Below are positions 25,030 through 34,257 of a stretch of DNA of 64,000 nucleotides, piece after piece. Position 1 is the stretch's first letter. Every line of letters starts with the position of its first letter. A program made the position numbers and the translations under genes. The notes beneath the pieces were generated by a model that was not told the origin of the DNA, made no database searches, and saw only the letters and a program-made list of their open reading frames with translations. Source of the DNA: Streptomyces caelestis (GTDB lineage Bacteria; Actinomycetota; Actinomycetes; Streptomycetales; Streptomycetaceae); NCBI RefSeq assembly GCF_014205255.1, contig NZ_JACHNE010000001.1:5022001-5086000 (forward strand). The letters run 5' to 3'.

Positions 25030-26448
25030 GTGGGCCGCCTCGGCCGGCGCTTCAGCGGGCGGCGGCCGAAGCTGGTCTCGCTGCGCACCACCTTCGCGGT
25101 GTCGTTCGCGGCGGTGACGGCGGCCGTGACGATGCTGGTCGGCATCCTGTCGTACAGCGCGGCGGCCCGGCTGGTGCGGGTGGACCAGCAGACCGTGTTC
25201 GCCGAGGTCGTGCAGGATCTGCGCGACGAGGTGCGGGAGAACCGCATGACGCCCGGCGACTTCTCGTCCGCCGCGCCGGGCCACGACCTGGTCCGGCCCG
25301 CCCGTACCGATGTGCAGGTGCTCGGCCCGGACGGCCATGTCGTCGACCCGGGCAGCCCCGGACTGCCGGTCACGGGCGCCGATGTGCGGATCGCCGCGGC
25401 GGTGACGTCCGGGCGGGTGGCCGAGCACAAGGACGTCGACGTGGGCGACGACGTCTACCGCGTCGCGACCGTCTCCCTCGGCGGCGGCCGGGGCGCGGTG
25501 CAGGTCGCGCAGGAGTTCAGCGACGTCGAGGACCTGCTGCGGGCGCTCCAGCGGCGGACGCTGCTGCTGATGGCCGCCGTCGTGATCGCCGCCGGCCTGT
25601 TCGGCTGGTGGCTGGCCCGGCGGATCACGCGCCGCCTGGTCGTCCTCACCGACGCCGCCGAGGACGTCGCCCGCACGCGCCGTCTCGGCATCCAGGTGCC
25701 CGTCGCCGGGCACGACGAGGTGGGCCGGCTCGGCCGGGCCTTCGACCGCATGCTGGGGCGGCTCGCCCAGTCCGAGGAGGACCAGCGCCGCCTGGTCCAG
25801 GACGCGGGCCACGAGCTCCGTACGCCGCTGACCTCCCTGCGTACGAACATCTCCCTGCTCCGCCGGATCGACGAACTCCCGCCCGGGACCCGCGAGGAAC
25901 TGGTCGCCGACCTGGGCCAGGAGGCCCGTGAGTTGACCGACCTGGTCAACGAGCTCGTCGACCTCGCGGCCGGGCAGTCCGACACCGAGCCGCCGCAGCG
26001 GGTGGACCTGGCCGACATCGCGGAGGAGGTGGCGGCCGTCGCCCGGCGCCGCAGCGGCCGGCGGATGCTGCTCCGCGCGAGCGGCGACACCACCACCGAC
26101 GGGCGGCCCGGGATGCTGACCCGGGCGCTGTCCAACCTCGTCGAGAACGCCGTGAAGTTCGACCAGGGCGGTACGCGCCCCATCGAGATCGTCGTCTCCG
26201 GGCCCGCCCGGCTGGGCACGATCCGCGTCGAGGTCCTCGACCGCGGCCCCGGCATAGCCGACAAGGACCTCGACCGCGTCTTCGACCGTTTCTACCGCGC
26301 CGCCGACGCCCGCTCCCTGCCGGGCTCCGGCCTGGGCCTGTCCATCGTCCGGGAGGTGGCACTCGCGCACGGGGGAGCGTCGTTCGCGTTCCGGCGGGAG
26401 GGGGGCGGGACGGTGATCGGGTTCACGGTGGGCGGGGGGCTCGACTGA
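25030..26448 (+). CDS. Sensor histidine kinase, MprB-like
   Basis: 472 residues from the GTG next to the regulator stop. TM1 at ~22-43 (TTFAVSFAAVTAAVTMLVGIL), an extracytoplasmic sensor of ~130 residues, TM2 at ~178-196 (LLLMAAVVIAAGLFGWWLA), HAMP, and the H-box DAGHELRTPL with His261. The catalytic domain has N-box NLVENAVKF, DRGPGIADKD, and GSGLGLSIVREV. In the family such kinases sense envelope stress; the signal here is unknown. It converges on the ABM gene. Confidence 0.94.
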   Translation: MGRLGRRFSGRRPKLVSLRTTFAVSFAAVTAAVTMLVGILSYSAAARLVRVDQQTVFAEVVQDLRDEVRENRMTPGDFSSAAPGHDLVRPARTDVQVLGPDGHVVDPGSPGLPVTGADVRIAAAVTSGRVAEHKDVDVGDDVYRVATVSLGGGRGAVQVAQEFSDVEDLLRALQRRTLLLMAAVVIAAGLFGWWLARRITRRLVVLTDAAEDVARTRRLGIQVPVAGHDEVGRLGRAFDRMLGRLAQSEEDQRRLVQDAGHELRTPLTSLRTNISLLRRIDELPPGTREELVADLGQEARELTDLVNELVDLAAGQSDTEPPQRVDLADIAEEVAAVARRRSGRRMLLRASGDTTTDGRPGMLTRALSNLVENAVKFDQGGTRPIEIVVSGPARLGTIRVEVLDRGPGIADKDLDRVFDRFYRAADARSLPGSGLGLSIVREVALAHGGASFAFRREGGGTVIGFTVGGGLD

Positions 26449-26470
26449 CATCACCCGCCTTCGCGTGGGC

Positions 26471-27070
26471 TCACCTCGCGGGATCCCGCCGCAGGGTGCG
26501 ATGCAGGTGAAACCGCCCGCCGCGCGTGAGACGCACTCCGGGCGTCCCCGAGAACAACTCGTGCCCCTTGTCGTGGTCCCCGGCCTCGGCGGCCTCCTGG
26601 TGTGCCTCGGCGCTGGTCCACTCGGCGTAGAGCAGCACCCGGCTGCCGTCGACGCTGTGCAGGAAGTGGGCGGAGATCGCCCCGGGGTGGCCGCCTTCGC
26701 GCGGCTGGGCCGCGATCACCGCGTCGGTGAAGGCGCGCTGCCGCTCGGGCCCGTCGACGTCGAACGCGGCGGTGATCAGACACCCCGGGACGCGCGTCTC
26801 CCGCTCCTCGGCGAGGCTGCGGTAGATCCGGTAGCGGGGCGGACCGGCCGGTGGAACGGCGGTGTCGTCGGTCCACCGGGCGAGCGTCAGCACCGTCTCT
26901 CCGTCCGTACTGAGGAACCAGCTGACGGCGGCAGGCCCGGCGGGCGGGGACGTCAGTGAGGCGAACTCGGCTTCCACGAGCGCCTGTTGCTGCTCAAGAC
27001 CGTCGGCGTACCGCGTGCCGATCACCAGCGTGCCGGGGACGGTCAGGTCCGGGAAGGGGGTTGAGGGCAC
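26471..27070 (-). CDS. Antibiotic-biosynthesis-monooxygenase (ABM) fold protein, two repeats
   Basis: 199 residues from GTG 27070, with GAAGGAG upstream. Two dimeric alpha/beta-barrel repeats: ~14-95 (TLVIGTRYADGLEQQQALVE ... VLTLARWTDD) and ~105-185 (LITAAFDVDGPERQRAFTDA ... VLLYAEWTSAEAHQEA). Both ARWTDD and AEWTSAEA are ABM signatures. Likely a heme-degradation-like or quinone monooxygenase fold, exact reaction unknown. Divergent from the LacI gene. Confidence 0.78.
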   Translation of the reverse strand: MPSTPFPDLTVPGTLVIGTRYADGLEQQQALVEAEFASLTSPPAGPAAVSWFLSTDGETVLTLARWTDDTAVPPAGPPRYRIYRSLAEERETRVPGCLITAAFDVDGPERQRAFTDAVIAAQPREGGHPGAISAHFLHSVDGSRVLLYAEWTSAEAHQEAAEAGDHDKGHELFSGTPGVRLTRGGRFHLHRTLRRDPAR

Positions 27071-27198
27071 GGACGGAACTCCTTCGTGAACGGGAGCGGA
27101 ACCGAGATCGTGCCCGAGGGCGGCAGGGAGTCGTCAACTGCTTTACACCGCCGCCCGTCCGGGGCTCGACGCTCGGTCCGGCCCGGTCCGACGGCTGC

Positions 27199-27210
27199 TA
27201 CCGTCCGCTC
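27199..27210 (+). promoter_or_regulatory. Putative leaderless -10 for the LacI gene
   Basis: TACCGT (27199-27204) is 6 nt before ATG 27211, with no Shine-Dalgarno between. Confidence 0.4.
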
Positions 27211-28296
27211 ATGCCTCCAGCTCAACGGCACCCCACGATGGCCGACGTCGCCGAACGGGCCGGGGTCTCCACCTCCACCGTCTCGCGCACGCTGCGCGGC
27301 CTGTCCACGGTCTCGCCGGAGGTGCGGGCCCGCGTCGAGAAGGCCGCGCGCGAGCTGAACTTCGCGGTGTCCCGGCAGGCCGCGAGCCTGGTCACGGGCC
27401 GGACCGGGACGGTGGCGGTGCTGGTCCCGACGCTCGACTCCTGGTTCATGGGATCCGCCCTGTCCAGCCTGGCCCCGTTGCTGCGGGCGGCGGGCCTGCA
27501 GCTGAACGTCTACGAGGTCCCCGACCTGGCCGAGCGCACCGCGTTCTTCGAGCACCTCCCGGCACGCCGCAACGCCGACGCGCTCCTGGTGTTCTCCTTC
27601 GACCTCACCGACGAGGAGACCGCCCGGCTGGACGACCTCGGCATGCCGGTGATCTACGTCAGCCGGCAGGTCGCCGGACGGCCCAGCGTCTACGTCGACG
27701 ACGTGGCCGGCGCCCTGCACGGCACCCGGCATCTGCTCAACCTGGGCCACCGCAGGATCGCCTTCGTCCAGACCGCGGGCGCGAGCGGCTTCTCCTTCAG
27801 CTCCGACGAACGGCTGCTGGGGTACCAGCAGGCCCTCACCGAGGCGGGAGTCCCGCTCGACGACGCCCTGGTGGTGTCCACGCGGGCCGGCGACAAACGC
27901 GCCGCCGCCGAGGTGCTCGGCACGCTGCTGAGCCTGCGCGAGCCGCCCACCGCCGTCTTCGCCGAGCAGGACGAGCTCGCCGTCGCCCTCATCTGGAACA
28001 TGCGCAGGACGCAGATCGCGGTACCCGAGCGCGTCTCCGTCCTCGGCTACGACGACCAGCCGCTGGCCGACTGGTTCGACCTGTCCACGGTCGCCCAGTC
28101 ACCGTCCGACATGGGCCGGGAGGCCGGGGAACTGGCCCTGAAGCTCATCGACGACTCCGGTGCGGACCACGAGCGGCATGTCGTGCTGCCGACGTATGTG
28201 ATCCCGCGGGCCACGACCGCGCCGGTGGCCCGGCCCCGGGACGAGGGTGAGCGACACACGGGGGGTGAGGGGACGCTGGGCAGGGCGCCTTCTTGA
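27211..28296 (+). CDS. LacI-family transcriptional regulator
   Basis: 361 residues. The N-terminal LacI HTH is TMADVAERAGVSTSTVSRTL with hinge helix, followed by a periplasmic-binding-protein-like effector domain (GTVAVLVPTLDSWFMGSALS; VYVDDVAGALHGTRHLLNLGHRRIAFV; SVLGYDDQPLADWFDLSTV). It normally binds a sugar and represses a transport or catabolic operon, but none adjoins, so the regulon is elsewhere or limited to itself. Confidence 0.92.
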   Translation: MPPAQRHPTMADVAERAGVSTSTVSRTLRGLSTVSPEVRARVEKAARELNFAVSRQAASLVTGRTGTVAVLVPTLDSWFMGSALSSLAPLLRAAGLQLNVYEVPDLAERTAFFEHLPARRNADALLVFSFDLTDEETARLDDLGMPVIYVSRQVAGRPSVYVDDVAGALHGTRHLLNLGHRRIAFVQTAGASGFSFSSDERLLGYQQALTEAGVPLDDALVVSTRAGDKRAAAEVLGTLLSLREPPTAVFAEQDELAVALIWNMRRTQIAVPERVSVLGYDDQPLADWFDLSTVAQSPSDMGREAGELALKLIDDSGADHERHVVLPTYVIPRATTAPVARPRDEGERHTGGEGTLGRAPS

Positions 28297-28310
28297 GGCC
28301 CGGGCCCGCG

Positions 28311-29117
28311 TCATTGGTCCGCGAGGGCGAAGAACCGCATCGGGGAGTTCGCCTCGAACCCGATGCGCGGGTACACGGGCGCTCCGGCGACGGTGGCGTG
28401 CAGGGCCGCCCGGGTCAGCCCGGTGGCCCTGCCGCCCTCGTGCAGGGCCTTGCGCGTCACCGCTTCTCCGTATCCCCGGCGCTCCCACGCCGGATCCGTG
28501 GCGACGAGCAGCACGAAGAGGCGGCCCTCGGCCTCGACGGTGGCGGCGCAGCTCACGGGAGTGCCGTCGTCCCGCACGCCCAGGTAGGCGTACACCTGGC
28601 TTTTCCACAGCGAGGAGCGGCCCAGACCGTCACGGCCGTCCTCCAGCGGGAAGCCGTAGGCACGCGAGTTGATGTCGGCGAAGGCTTGCAGCTGCTCATC
28701 GGTGGTGACGCGCACGAACGTCAGCTCGGGGTGGGCGGGCTCGGGAACGGGCAGTAAGTCTCCCGCCATACCCGTACCGGGAAAGGCGTGCACGAGCCCG
28801 GCTCGCTCGGCGGCGTCCCCGAGCCCCGCGCGCGCCTCGTGGTCGAGCAGATCCTCGAAGACCCACAGAAAACCTGGGCACTTCTTCGACCGCATGATCT
28901 CCGCGGCCTCGTTCAGCCGCTGATGCAGCAGCCCGGCGGTGGTGCCCTGCTCGGTCAGCGTGACGCAGTTCCAGAAGGCGAACCGGCAGTCGGCCCAGCG
29001 GACGGCGATCCCCGGCAGATCGCGGACGTCCGCCCGCGGATCCCGGTCGAGCACCATGACCCGCCACACCGCGGCGAGCTGCTCCATCGATTCGATCGAG
29101 TCCGCGAGATCGTGCAT
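28311..29117 (-). CDS. GNAT-family N-acetyltransferase
   Basis: 268 residues. Residues 1-120 are a divergent N-terminal half (CRFAFWNCVTLTEQ). The C-terminal half carries the GNAT acetyl-CoA site as LLVATDPAWERRGYGEAVTRKAL with a terminal PVYPRIGFEANSPMRFF. The substrate is unknown. Convergent with the LacI gene. Confidence 0.83.
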   Translation of the reverse strand: MHDLADSIESMEQLAAVWRVMVLDRDPRADVRDLPGIAVRWADCRFAFWNCVTLTEQGTTAGLLHQRLNEAAEIMRSKKCPGFLWVFEDLLDHEARAGLGDAAERAGLVHAFPGTGMAGDLLPVPEPAHPELTFVRVTTDEQLQAFADINSRAYGFPLEDGRDGLGRSSLWKSQVYAYLGVRDDGTPVSCAATVEAEGRLFVLLVATDPAWERRGYGEAVTRKALHEGGRATGLTRAALHATVAGAPVYPRIGFEANSPMRFFALADQ

Positions 29118-29209
29118 GGAATCCCCCCGGTCGGCGACGGAGCGCGGGCGTTGGCCGTGCCCCGTACACGTACTGCCCTTCGCGGGGCTGCCTCATCCCG
29201 CCCATGTGT

Positions 29210-29689
29210 TCACCGTCGGGCAGAGCCGTCCTGCTGGGCCCGTCGACGTGCGGCGGCGACATCGCGCATGGCCAGCAGGAAACGCCGCACCGTGGCCAGC
29301 TCCGTCTCCTCGAAGGACCGCATCTCGGCGACCATCTCGTGGATCAGCGGCCCGAAGAACGACCAGCCCAGGGTGACGGCCTCGTCCTGGACGACCAGCA
29401 GCACCCGCCGACGGTCGCGCGTGTCCCGTTCCCGGCGCACGAGCCCCAGCCGCTCCAGCCGGTCGACCAGGGCAGTGGTCGAGGCCGAGTTCACACCCAA
29501 CTGCGCTCCGAGCCATCCAGGAGTGGCCCTCACGCCCTCCCGGCCGGCGTCCAGCAGGTGGATCAGTGCGCGCACATCCGTGGGATGAAGCCCCTCGCGG
29601 CCGGCGAACTCGGCAGCGAGAAGGTCCAGTTCCACCGTGACGGCTCGCAGCAGGTGGACCAGTCGAAGTCCGGGGTCCTGGTCGTCCAC
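29210..29689 (-). CDS. MarR-family transcriptional regulator
   Basis: 159 residues from a GTG preceded by GGGAGTGAG. Winged helix core: TDVRALIHLLDAGREG, LGAQLGVNSASTTALVDRLE and LVRRERDTRDRRRVLLVVQ (wing with the DxRxR signature). It is divergent from an alpha/beta hydrolase, with a palindrome in the shared 67-bp promoter region, so it probably represses both genes and responds to a hydrophobic or phenolic ligand (inference). Confidence 0.9.
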   Translation of the reverse strand: MDDQDPGLRLVHLLRAVTVELDLLAAEFAGREGLHPTDVRALIHLLDAGREGVRATPGWLGAQLGVNSASTTALVDRLERLGLVRRERDTRDRRRVLLVVQDEAVTLGWSFFGPLIHEMVAEMRSFEETELATVRRFLLAMRDVAAARRRAQQDGSARR

Positions 29690-29706
29690 GCTCTCACTCC
29701 CATAGT

Positions 29707-29723
29707 ATCTCGATAGACGAGAT
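29707..29723. promoter_or_regulatory. Candidate MarR operator
   Basis: Perfect inverted repeat ATCTCG-N5-CGAGAT in an AT-rich patch. On the minus strand it abuts ACTAT/ATACT, a plausible -10 of the marR gene. TAATTATAAG for the hydrolase promoter is about 20 bp to the right. Confidence 0.6.
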
Positions 29724-29756
29724 TATTGATGACCGAGTAATTATAAGGCGGAGACA

Positions 29757-30596
29757 ATGGATGACGAGGCAGTCTTCTTCGCGGCGTACGACGCCGTCCT
29801 GCGACAGTGGCCCGTCGAGGTCCACAGCGTCGACGTTCCGTCCCCCTACGGCAGCACGCGGGTCCACGTCTGCGGCCCGGAGGACGGCGCTCCGGTCGTG
29901 CTCCTGCCCGGCGGTGGATCAACCTCGGTGGTCTGGTTCGCCAATGTCAAAGCCCTGGCCTCCGCCCATCGGGTCTACGCCGTCGACCTGATGGGCGACA
30001 TCGGTCGCAGTGTGCACGACGGGGCGTCACTGCGCGGCGCCGGCGACCTGGTGGCCTGGCTCGACGCGCTCTTCGACGAACTGGACCTGGACGGGGCACA
30101 CCTGTGCGGCCACTCCTACGGCGCCTGGATCGCCCTGAACTACGCGCTGCACGCGCCCCACCGGCTCGGCAGACTCGCGCTGCTCGACCCGACGAACTGC
30201 TTCGCCGGCATGAGCCCGCGCTACCTCATGCACGGGCTGCCGGTGTTGCTGAAGCCCACCGCGGAGCGCGTGCGGGCCTTCCACCGGTGGGAGACCGGCC
30301 GCGCCCCTGAGGATCCGGTGTGGCGGGCGTTCCTGGACAGTACCGCCACCGCCCGGCGGTCGAAGGTCGTCGCCATGCGACGCCCCAGGGCACAGCAGTT
30401 GAGGGCCTGCACCGTCCCGGCCCTGGTGGTCCTGGCCGAACACAGCCGGGTTCACGACGTGCCGCGCACAGCGGCCGCCGCACGCCGGCTCCTGCCCAGA
30501 GCGAGCGTCGTCACCCTGCCGGACGCCTCCCACCACTCCCTCCCCACCGAGCGACCGGCCGAACTCAACCGCCTGCTGGCAGAGTTCCTGGCCTGA
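29757..30596 (+). CDS. Alpha/beta hydrolase
   Basis: 279 residues. PVVLLPGGGSTSVVW gives the oxyanion loop, LCGHSYGAWIALNYA holds the nucleophile Ser (GHSYG, near residue 119), an acid lies near LVVLAEHSRVHD, and the catalytic His is in LPDASHHSLPTERP near the C-terminus. Cytosolic; substrate unknown, but control by the divergent MarR suggests turnover of the MarR ligand. Confidence 0.88.
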   Translation: MDDEAVFFAAYDAVLRQWPVEVHSVDVPSPYGSTRVHVCGPEDGAPVVLLPGGGSTSVVWFANVKALASAHRVYAVDLMGDIGRSVHDGASLRGAGDLVAWLDALFDELDLDGAHLCGHSYGAWIALNYALHAPHRLGRLALLDPTNCFAGMSPRYLMHGLPVLLKPTAERVRAFHRWETGRAPEDPVWRAFLDSTATARRSKVVAMRRPRAQQLRACTVPALVVLAEHSRVHDVPRTAAAARRLLPRASVVTLPDASHHSLPTERPAELNRLLAEFLA

Positions 30597-30659
30597 GCAT
30601 CGCGGCAGCCTTGTCAACCGGCGTCAACCGGCCCGACACGCGCGGTTGCTCGCGCCCGG

Positions 30660-32165
30660 TCAGTGGCCGCCGGTGAGTTCGCCGCTGAGCGTCTCGTGGA
30701 TCCGGGCGCTGGGCTCGTTCAGGCCGATGATCTCGACCGTCTTGCCGCGCTGGGCGTACTTGGTCTCGATGGCGTCCAGGGCGGCGACGGACGAGGCGTC
30801 CCAGATGTGCGCGGCGGACAGGTCGATGACGACCTTGTCGGGGCCGGTGGCGTAGTCGAACCGGCCGACGAGGTCATTGGAGGAGGCGAAGAACAACTCG
30901 CCCGTCACCCGGTAGACGACCCTCGTGCCGTCGGGGTCGGTGACGGCGGTGACCTCGGCGAGGTGGGCGACGCGCTTGGCGAAGACGACCATCGCGGTGA
31001 TCGAGCCGACGACCACACCGATGGCGAGGTTGTGCGTGGCGACCACGCACGCGACGGTGACCACCATGACGGTGATCTCCCCGGCCGGCATCCGCCGCAG
31101 CGTCTTCGGCGCGATGGAGTGCCAGTCGAAGGTGGCGACCGACACCATGATCATCACCGCGACCAGCGCCGCCATGGGAATGTCGGAGACGACCGGCCCG
31201 AAGACGACACACAGCACCATCAGGAAGACTCCGGCCAGGAACGTCGACAGGCGGGTACGGGCGCCGGACACCCGAACGTTGATCATCGTCTGGCCGATCA
31301 TGGCGCAGCCGCCCATGCCGCCGAAGAACCCGGTGACGATGTTGGCGATGCCCTGCCCGACGGACTCGCGGGTCTTGGAGGAGCGGGTGTCGGTGATGTC
31401 GTCGACCAATTTGGCCGTCATCAGCGACTCCATCAGCCCGACCAGCGCCATGGCGAGCGCGTACGGCGCGATGGTCGTCAGCGTGTCGAGGGTGAACGGC
31501 ACGTCCGGCAGCCCCGGCACGGGGAGGGAGGACGGCAGCTCGCCCTTGTCGCCCACGGTCGGCACGGCGATCCCGGCCGCCAGGGTGATCACGGTCAGGA
31601 TGACGATGGACACCAGCGGCGCCGGGACCATGGTGGTGAGCTTGGGGAAGAACACCATCAGCGCCAGCCCGGCGGCGATCAGCGGATAGACCGGCCACGG
31701 CACGCCGGTCATCTCCGGCACCTGCGCCATGAAGATGAGGATGGCGAGGGAGTTGACGAAGCCGACCATCACCGAGCGCGGCACGAATCGCATCAGCTTC
31801 GCGACGCCGAGCGCGCCGAGGACGATCTGGAACACACCGGCCAGGATCACGGCGGCGACGAGGTAGCCGAAGCCGTGCTCACGGTTCAGCGGAGCGATCA
31901 CGAGGGCGACGGCTCCGGTGGCGGCGGAGATCATCGCCCGGCGGCCGCCGACGACCGCGATGGTGACGGCCATGGTGAAGGAGGCGAACAGGCCGATCGC
32001 CGGGTCGACCCCGGCGATGATGGAGAAGGAGATCGCCTCCGGGATCAGGGCGAGCGCGACCACCAGGCCGGCCAGCACCTCGGTGCGCCAGACCTTCGGA
32101 TCACGCAGCCAGTCGGGCTTGAGGCCGCGCAGTCGGGCGGTGGGGGACAGTACGGAGGAAGACAA
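30660..32165 (-). CDS. SulP-family anion transporter with STAS domain
   Basis: 501 residues from a TTG start. About 11-12 TM helices (VLAGLVVALALIPEAISFSI; GFFGGMGGCAMIGQTMINV is the SulP signature region), then a cytoplasmic STAS domain (~395-490: RVTGELFFASSNDL, VVIDLSAAHIWDASSVAALD). Probably transports sulfate or bicarbonate with Na+ or H+. No carbonic anhydrase is fused. The start is uncertain: AGGT is the only upstream purine patch. Confidence 0.9.
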   Translation of the reverse strand: MSSSVLSPTARLRGLKPDWLRDPKVWRTEVLAGLVVALALIPEAISFSIIAGVDPAIGLFASFTMAVTIAVVGGRRAMISAATGAVALVIAPLNREHGFGYLVAAVILAGVFQIVLGALGVAKLMRFVPRSVMVGFVNSLAILIFMAQVPEMTGVPWPVYPLIAAGLALMVFFPKLTTMVPAPLVSIVILTVITLAAGIAVPTVGDKGELPSSLPVPGLPDVPFTLDTLTTIAPYALAMALVGLMESLMTAKLVDDITDTRSSKTRESVGQGIANIVTGFFGGMGGCAMIGQTMINVRVSGARTRLSTFLAGVFLMVLCVVFGPVVSDIPMAALVAVMIMVSVATFDWHSIAPKTLRRMPAGEITVMVVTVACVVATHNLAIGVVVGSITAMVVFAKRVAHLAEVTAVTDPDGTRVVYRVTGELFFASSNDLVGRFDYATGPDKVVIDLSAAHIWDASSVAALDAIETKYAQRGKTVEIIGLNEPSARIHETLSGELTGGH

Positions 32166-32213
32166 GGAAACAGCTACCTGTCGTGCTCGGGCACATCCCC
32201 GGGCGGGACGAGG

Positions 32214-32255
32214 CGTGCGGAATGGGACGTGGGGAATGGGACGTGCGGAATACGG
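32214..32255 (+). repeat. Short imperfect 14-bp tandem repeat
   Basis: Units of AATGGGACGTGGGG/AATGGGACGTGCGG followed by a partial AATACGGGGCGG. Lies in the SulP upstream region, at the left end of the degraded 32.2-33.1 kb stretch. Confidence 0.5.
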
Positions 32256-32683
32256 GGCGGAAGGCCGGTCCGGCTTCCCGCGATCGGCCCGCTCACGGGC
32301 GGAAGACTCAGAACGGAGCCGACAGACGCGATCGGATGCGCGTCAGGACTCGGGTCAGGATTCGGGGCGGGAGTCGGGTCGGCGGCGCAGGATCACGGCG
32401 GACAGGCAGCGGTGCCGGGCACCACGGACTCACGCACGCGTCTCTCCTGCAAGCTCCAGATTCACGAGCAACTGTACAAGCACAAGGAGACCGGACTCGT
32501 CGTCCCCTCGGCCCGCCCGCCTCCGAGCGGGAGGACTCCTGGAACGGCTGCGCGGCTTCGAGCAGGCCGGGCAGCGGCGGCTGGAGGATCTGCGCACCAA
32601 GCCGGCCAGGGCCGAGGATTTCGCGGCCACACTGGCAGATCGGCTCGCCGAACACCCACGGCCACGTCCGGCCGGCGAGAGAC

Positions 32684-32757
32684 TCACCTCCACTGGCCGT
32701 CGTGGAAGGCCAGCTCGTTGGGGCCGTTGATCCAGTTGTGGGGCGGGAGAGTGCGGA
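32684..32757 (-). pseudogene. GH32-like fragment (weak)
   Basis: The minus strand reads LRTLPPHNWINGPNELAFHD followed by GQWR and a TGA at 32684-32686. HNWINGPN resembles the WMNDPNG substrate motif of glycoside hydrolase family 32, with the Asp replaced. The fragment is only ~24 residues and ends at the stop, so the call is tentative. Confidence 0.25.
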
Positions 32758-32811
32758 GGCGGTCTGCGCGTGGCCGTGTCCCTGTCCGGAGGGAGGCGTC
32801 GTCGCGGTGGG

Positions 32812-32969
32812 GCTATTCCTTGACGGCGCCCGCGTTGGCGCCGATCAGAGGGCTCCAAGTCGCCGGCGCTTCCCTGGACGTCACCGTCTCCGCGGACGGC
32901 ACGACAAGCGTGTCCCACAGTTCGGCCGCGTTCGACGTCGACGTGTACACCCATGGCGGCCGTCGCTGA
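32812..32969 (+). pseudogene. C-terminal beta-sandwich fragment of a glycoside-hydrolase-like protein (weak)
   Basis: Protein-like frame APIRGLQVAGASLDVTVSAD ... TTSVSHSSAAFDVDVYTHGG ending at TGA 32967. It resembles C-terminal beta domains of large glycosidases or phosphorylases. No upstream part remains. Confidence 0.28.
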
Positions 32970-33099
32970 CGGTGTCGGCTCCGGCAGGTCCCCTTGGCCC
33001 GCGCCCCCGGCCGGGCACGGCCCTCCCCCGCACAGGGAACGCTGATTGGACGCAAGACGGTAAGTGGCCCCGCTTGCCCTACGGGAGCGGTAGAAGCGC

Positions 33100-34038
33100 T
33101 CAGGGGCGCCCGCGGTCACCCCTGTTGTCACCGAGCCGGCCTCCGGTGCTCGCCATGATGCGTTCCAAGGAGCGTCGGCCCATCCGACTCATGGGTGGGT
33201 TGCTTTCGACGTAGTACCAGACCAACCCCATGGCTTGAACGAAGGCCCACGCCTTGCCCCGCTCCCATTCGAGGTCGTCGCACACCAGGTGGTCGCGGAG
33301 AACCCGCCGCGGCCCGGCATCGAGCACATGCCACGCGCTCACGAGATCCAGAGAAGGGTCGGCCGGCCCGAAGCCGCCGACGTCAAGAATCCCCGCCAGC
33401 CGTCCGGCGGACACGAGCACGTTGCCGGGAATCAGGTCACCGTGGGTCATCATGTCCTGCGCTGTACCGCGCGGCAGCTCGCGCAGCGTTGCCCAGAGGT
33501 GGCGAAGCCGGGGAACATCCAGGAGTTGCTCGCTGTGTTCGAAGCAGGTCTCCATCCACGCGTCATGGGATCGCAGGTCGCCTCCCCGGCCTGTGCCGGC
33601 AAAGGCGCGACCACGTGTGTCGATCGCGCGCAGGTCGCCGATGAGATCGGCCAAGTCGCGGGCGAACGCGACCGATTCACCTGGGTCCTCGTCGGTGGCC
33701 ACGATGCCCGGCAGCCACGTCTGCACCGACCACGGAAGTGGGTAGCCCGCCCCGGGTTCGCCCAGTGCGACCGGCTCGGGCGTGGGGAAACGCGTGCGCC
33801 CCGCCAACTCGCGCGCCGCTTCGCCTTCGCGTTCCAGTTGGCGCCGCGTCGACTCGACGTCCGCGGACTCAAGAGGGAATCGAGCCGAGAATCGATCGCC
33901 GATGCGGAAGATGGCGTTGACCGTGCCGTGGCCGGCAATGCTCCTGACCGGCAGGCTCCGCCACTCAGGAAACTGCTGATCTACCAACGTGCGCACGGTC
34001 TCAGGTGACACGGTGAGCTGGTTGGCGTGCATCTTCAT
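33100..34038 (-). CDS. Aminoglycoside phosphotransferase (APH)-family kinase
   Basis: 312 residues from MKMHANQLTVSPETV; a frame up to 34218 is open but has no family-like sequence. Kinase features: ARFPLESADVESTRRQLERE N-lobe, catalytic loop MTHGDLIPGNVLVSAGRL (His-Gly-Asp...Asn), and ILDVGGFGPADPSLDLVSAW metal loop. Substrate may be an aminoglycoside, macrolide or a small hydroxylated metabolite; resistance cannot be concluded from sequence. First gene of the accessory stretch. Confidence 0.86.
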   Translation of the reverse strand: MKMHANQLTVSPETVRTLVDQQFPEWRSLPVRSIAGHGTVNAIFRIGDRFSARFPLESADVESTRRQLEREGEAARELAGRTRFPTPEPVALGEPGAGYPLPWSVQTWLPGIVATDEDPGESVAFARDLADLIGDLRAIDTRGRAFAGTGRGGDLRSHDAWMETCFEHSEQLLDVPRLRHLWATLRELPRGTAQDMMTHGDLIPGNVLVSAGRLAGILDVGGFGPADPSLDLVSAWHVLDAGPRRVLRDHLVCDDLEWERGKAWAFVQAMGLVWYYVESNPPMSRMGRRSLERIMASTGGRLGDNRGDRGRP

Positions 34039-34257
34039 GGTGGCAGCATTCGCGTCACGATCTTCTACTGCAATCCGTTTTTTCGTCGTGCGGCTTCTCC
34101 TGCCGGCAGTCCGGCACACGAACACGGAAGTGCTGTCATCCGCTGAAGACGGGGGAAGAAGACCACCACGATGACGCCCGACCCCGACGCGAGGCTCAGG
34201 GGGGCGGGCCTGGGCCACGTCCGCGTGGAAGGGGTGCCGCTCGATCAGGGGCAGCCC

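Larger units (their letters stand above)
32166..33099. other. Gene-poor stretch with decayed coding fragments
   Basis: 934 bp without an intact gene. It contains the 14-bp repeat, a GA/CT-rich run of GTCAGGA/GTCGG units at 32341-32392, a coding-like plus-strand scrap at 32540-32680 (GLLERLRGFEQAGQRRLEDL then AEDFAATLADRLAEHP) with no start, and the two fragments listed separately. It looks like the eroded edge of an accessory region. Confidence 0.5.

Noticed and set aside
30663..32969. 768-codon plus-strand frame opposite the SulP transporter
   Set aside because: His/Asp/Gly-rich antisense of a well-supported membrane protein. Only its last ~50 codons (after 32812) look protein-like and are reported as a remnant.
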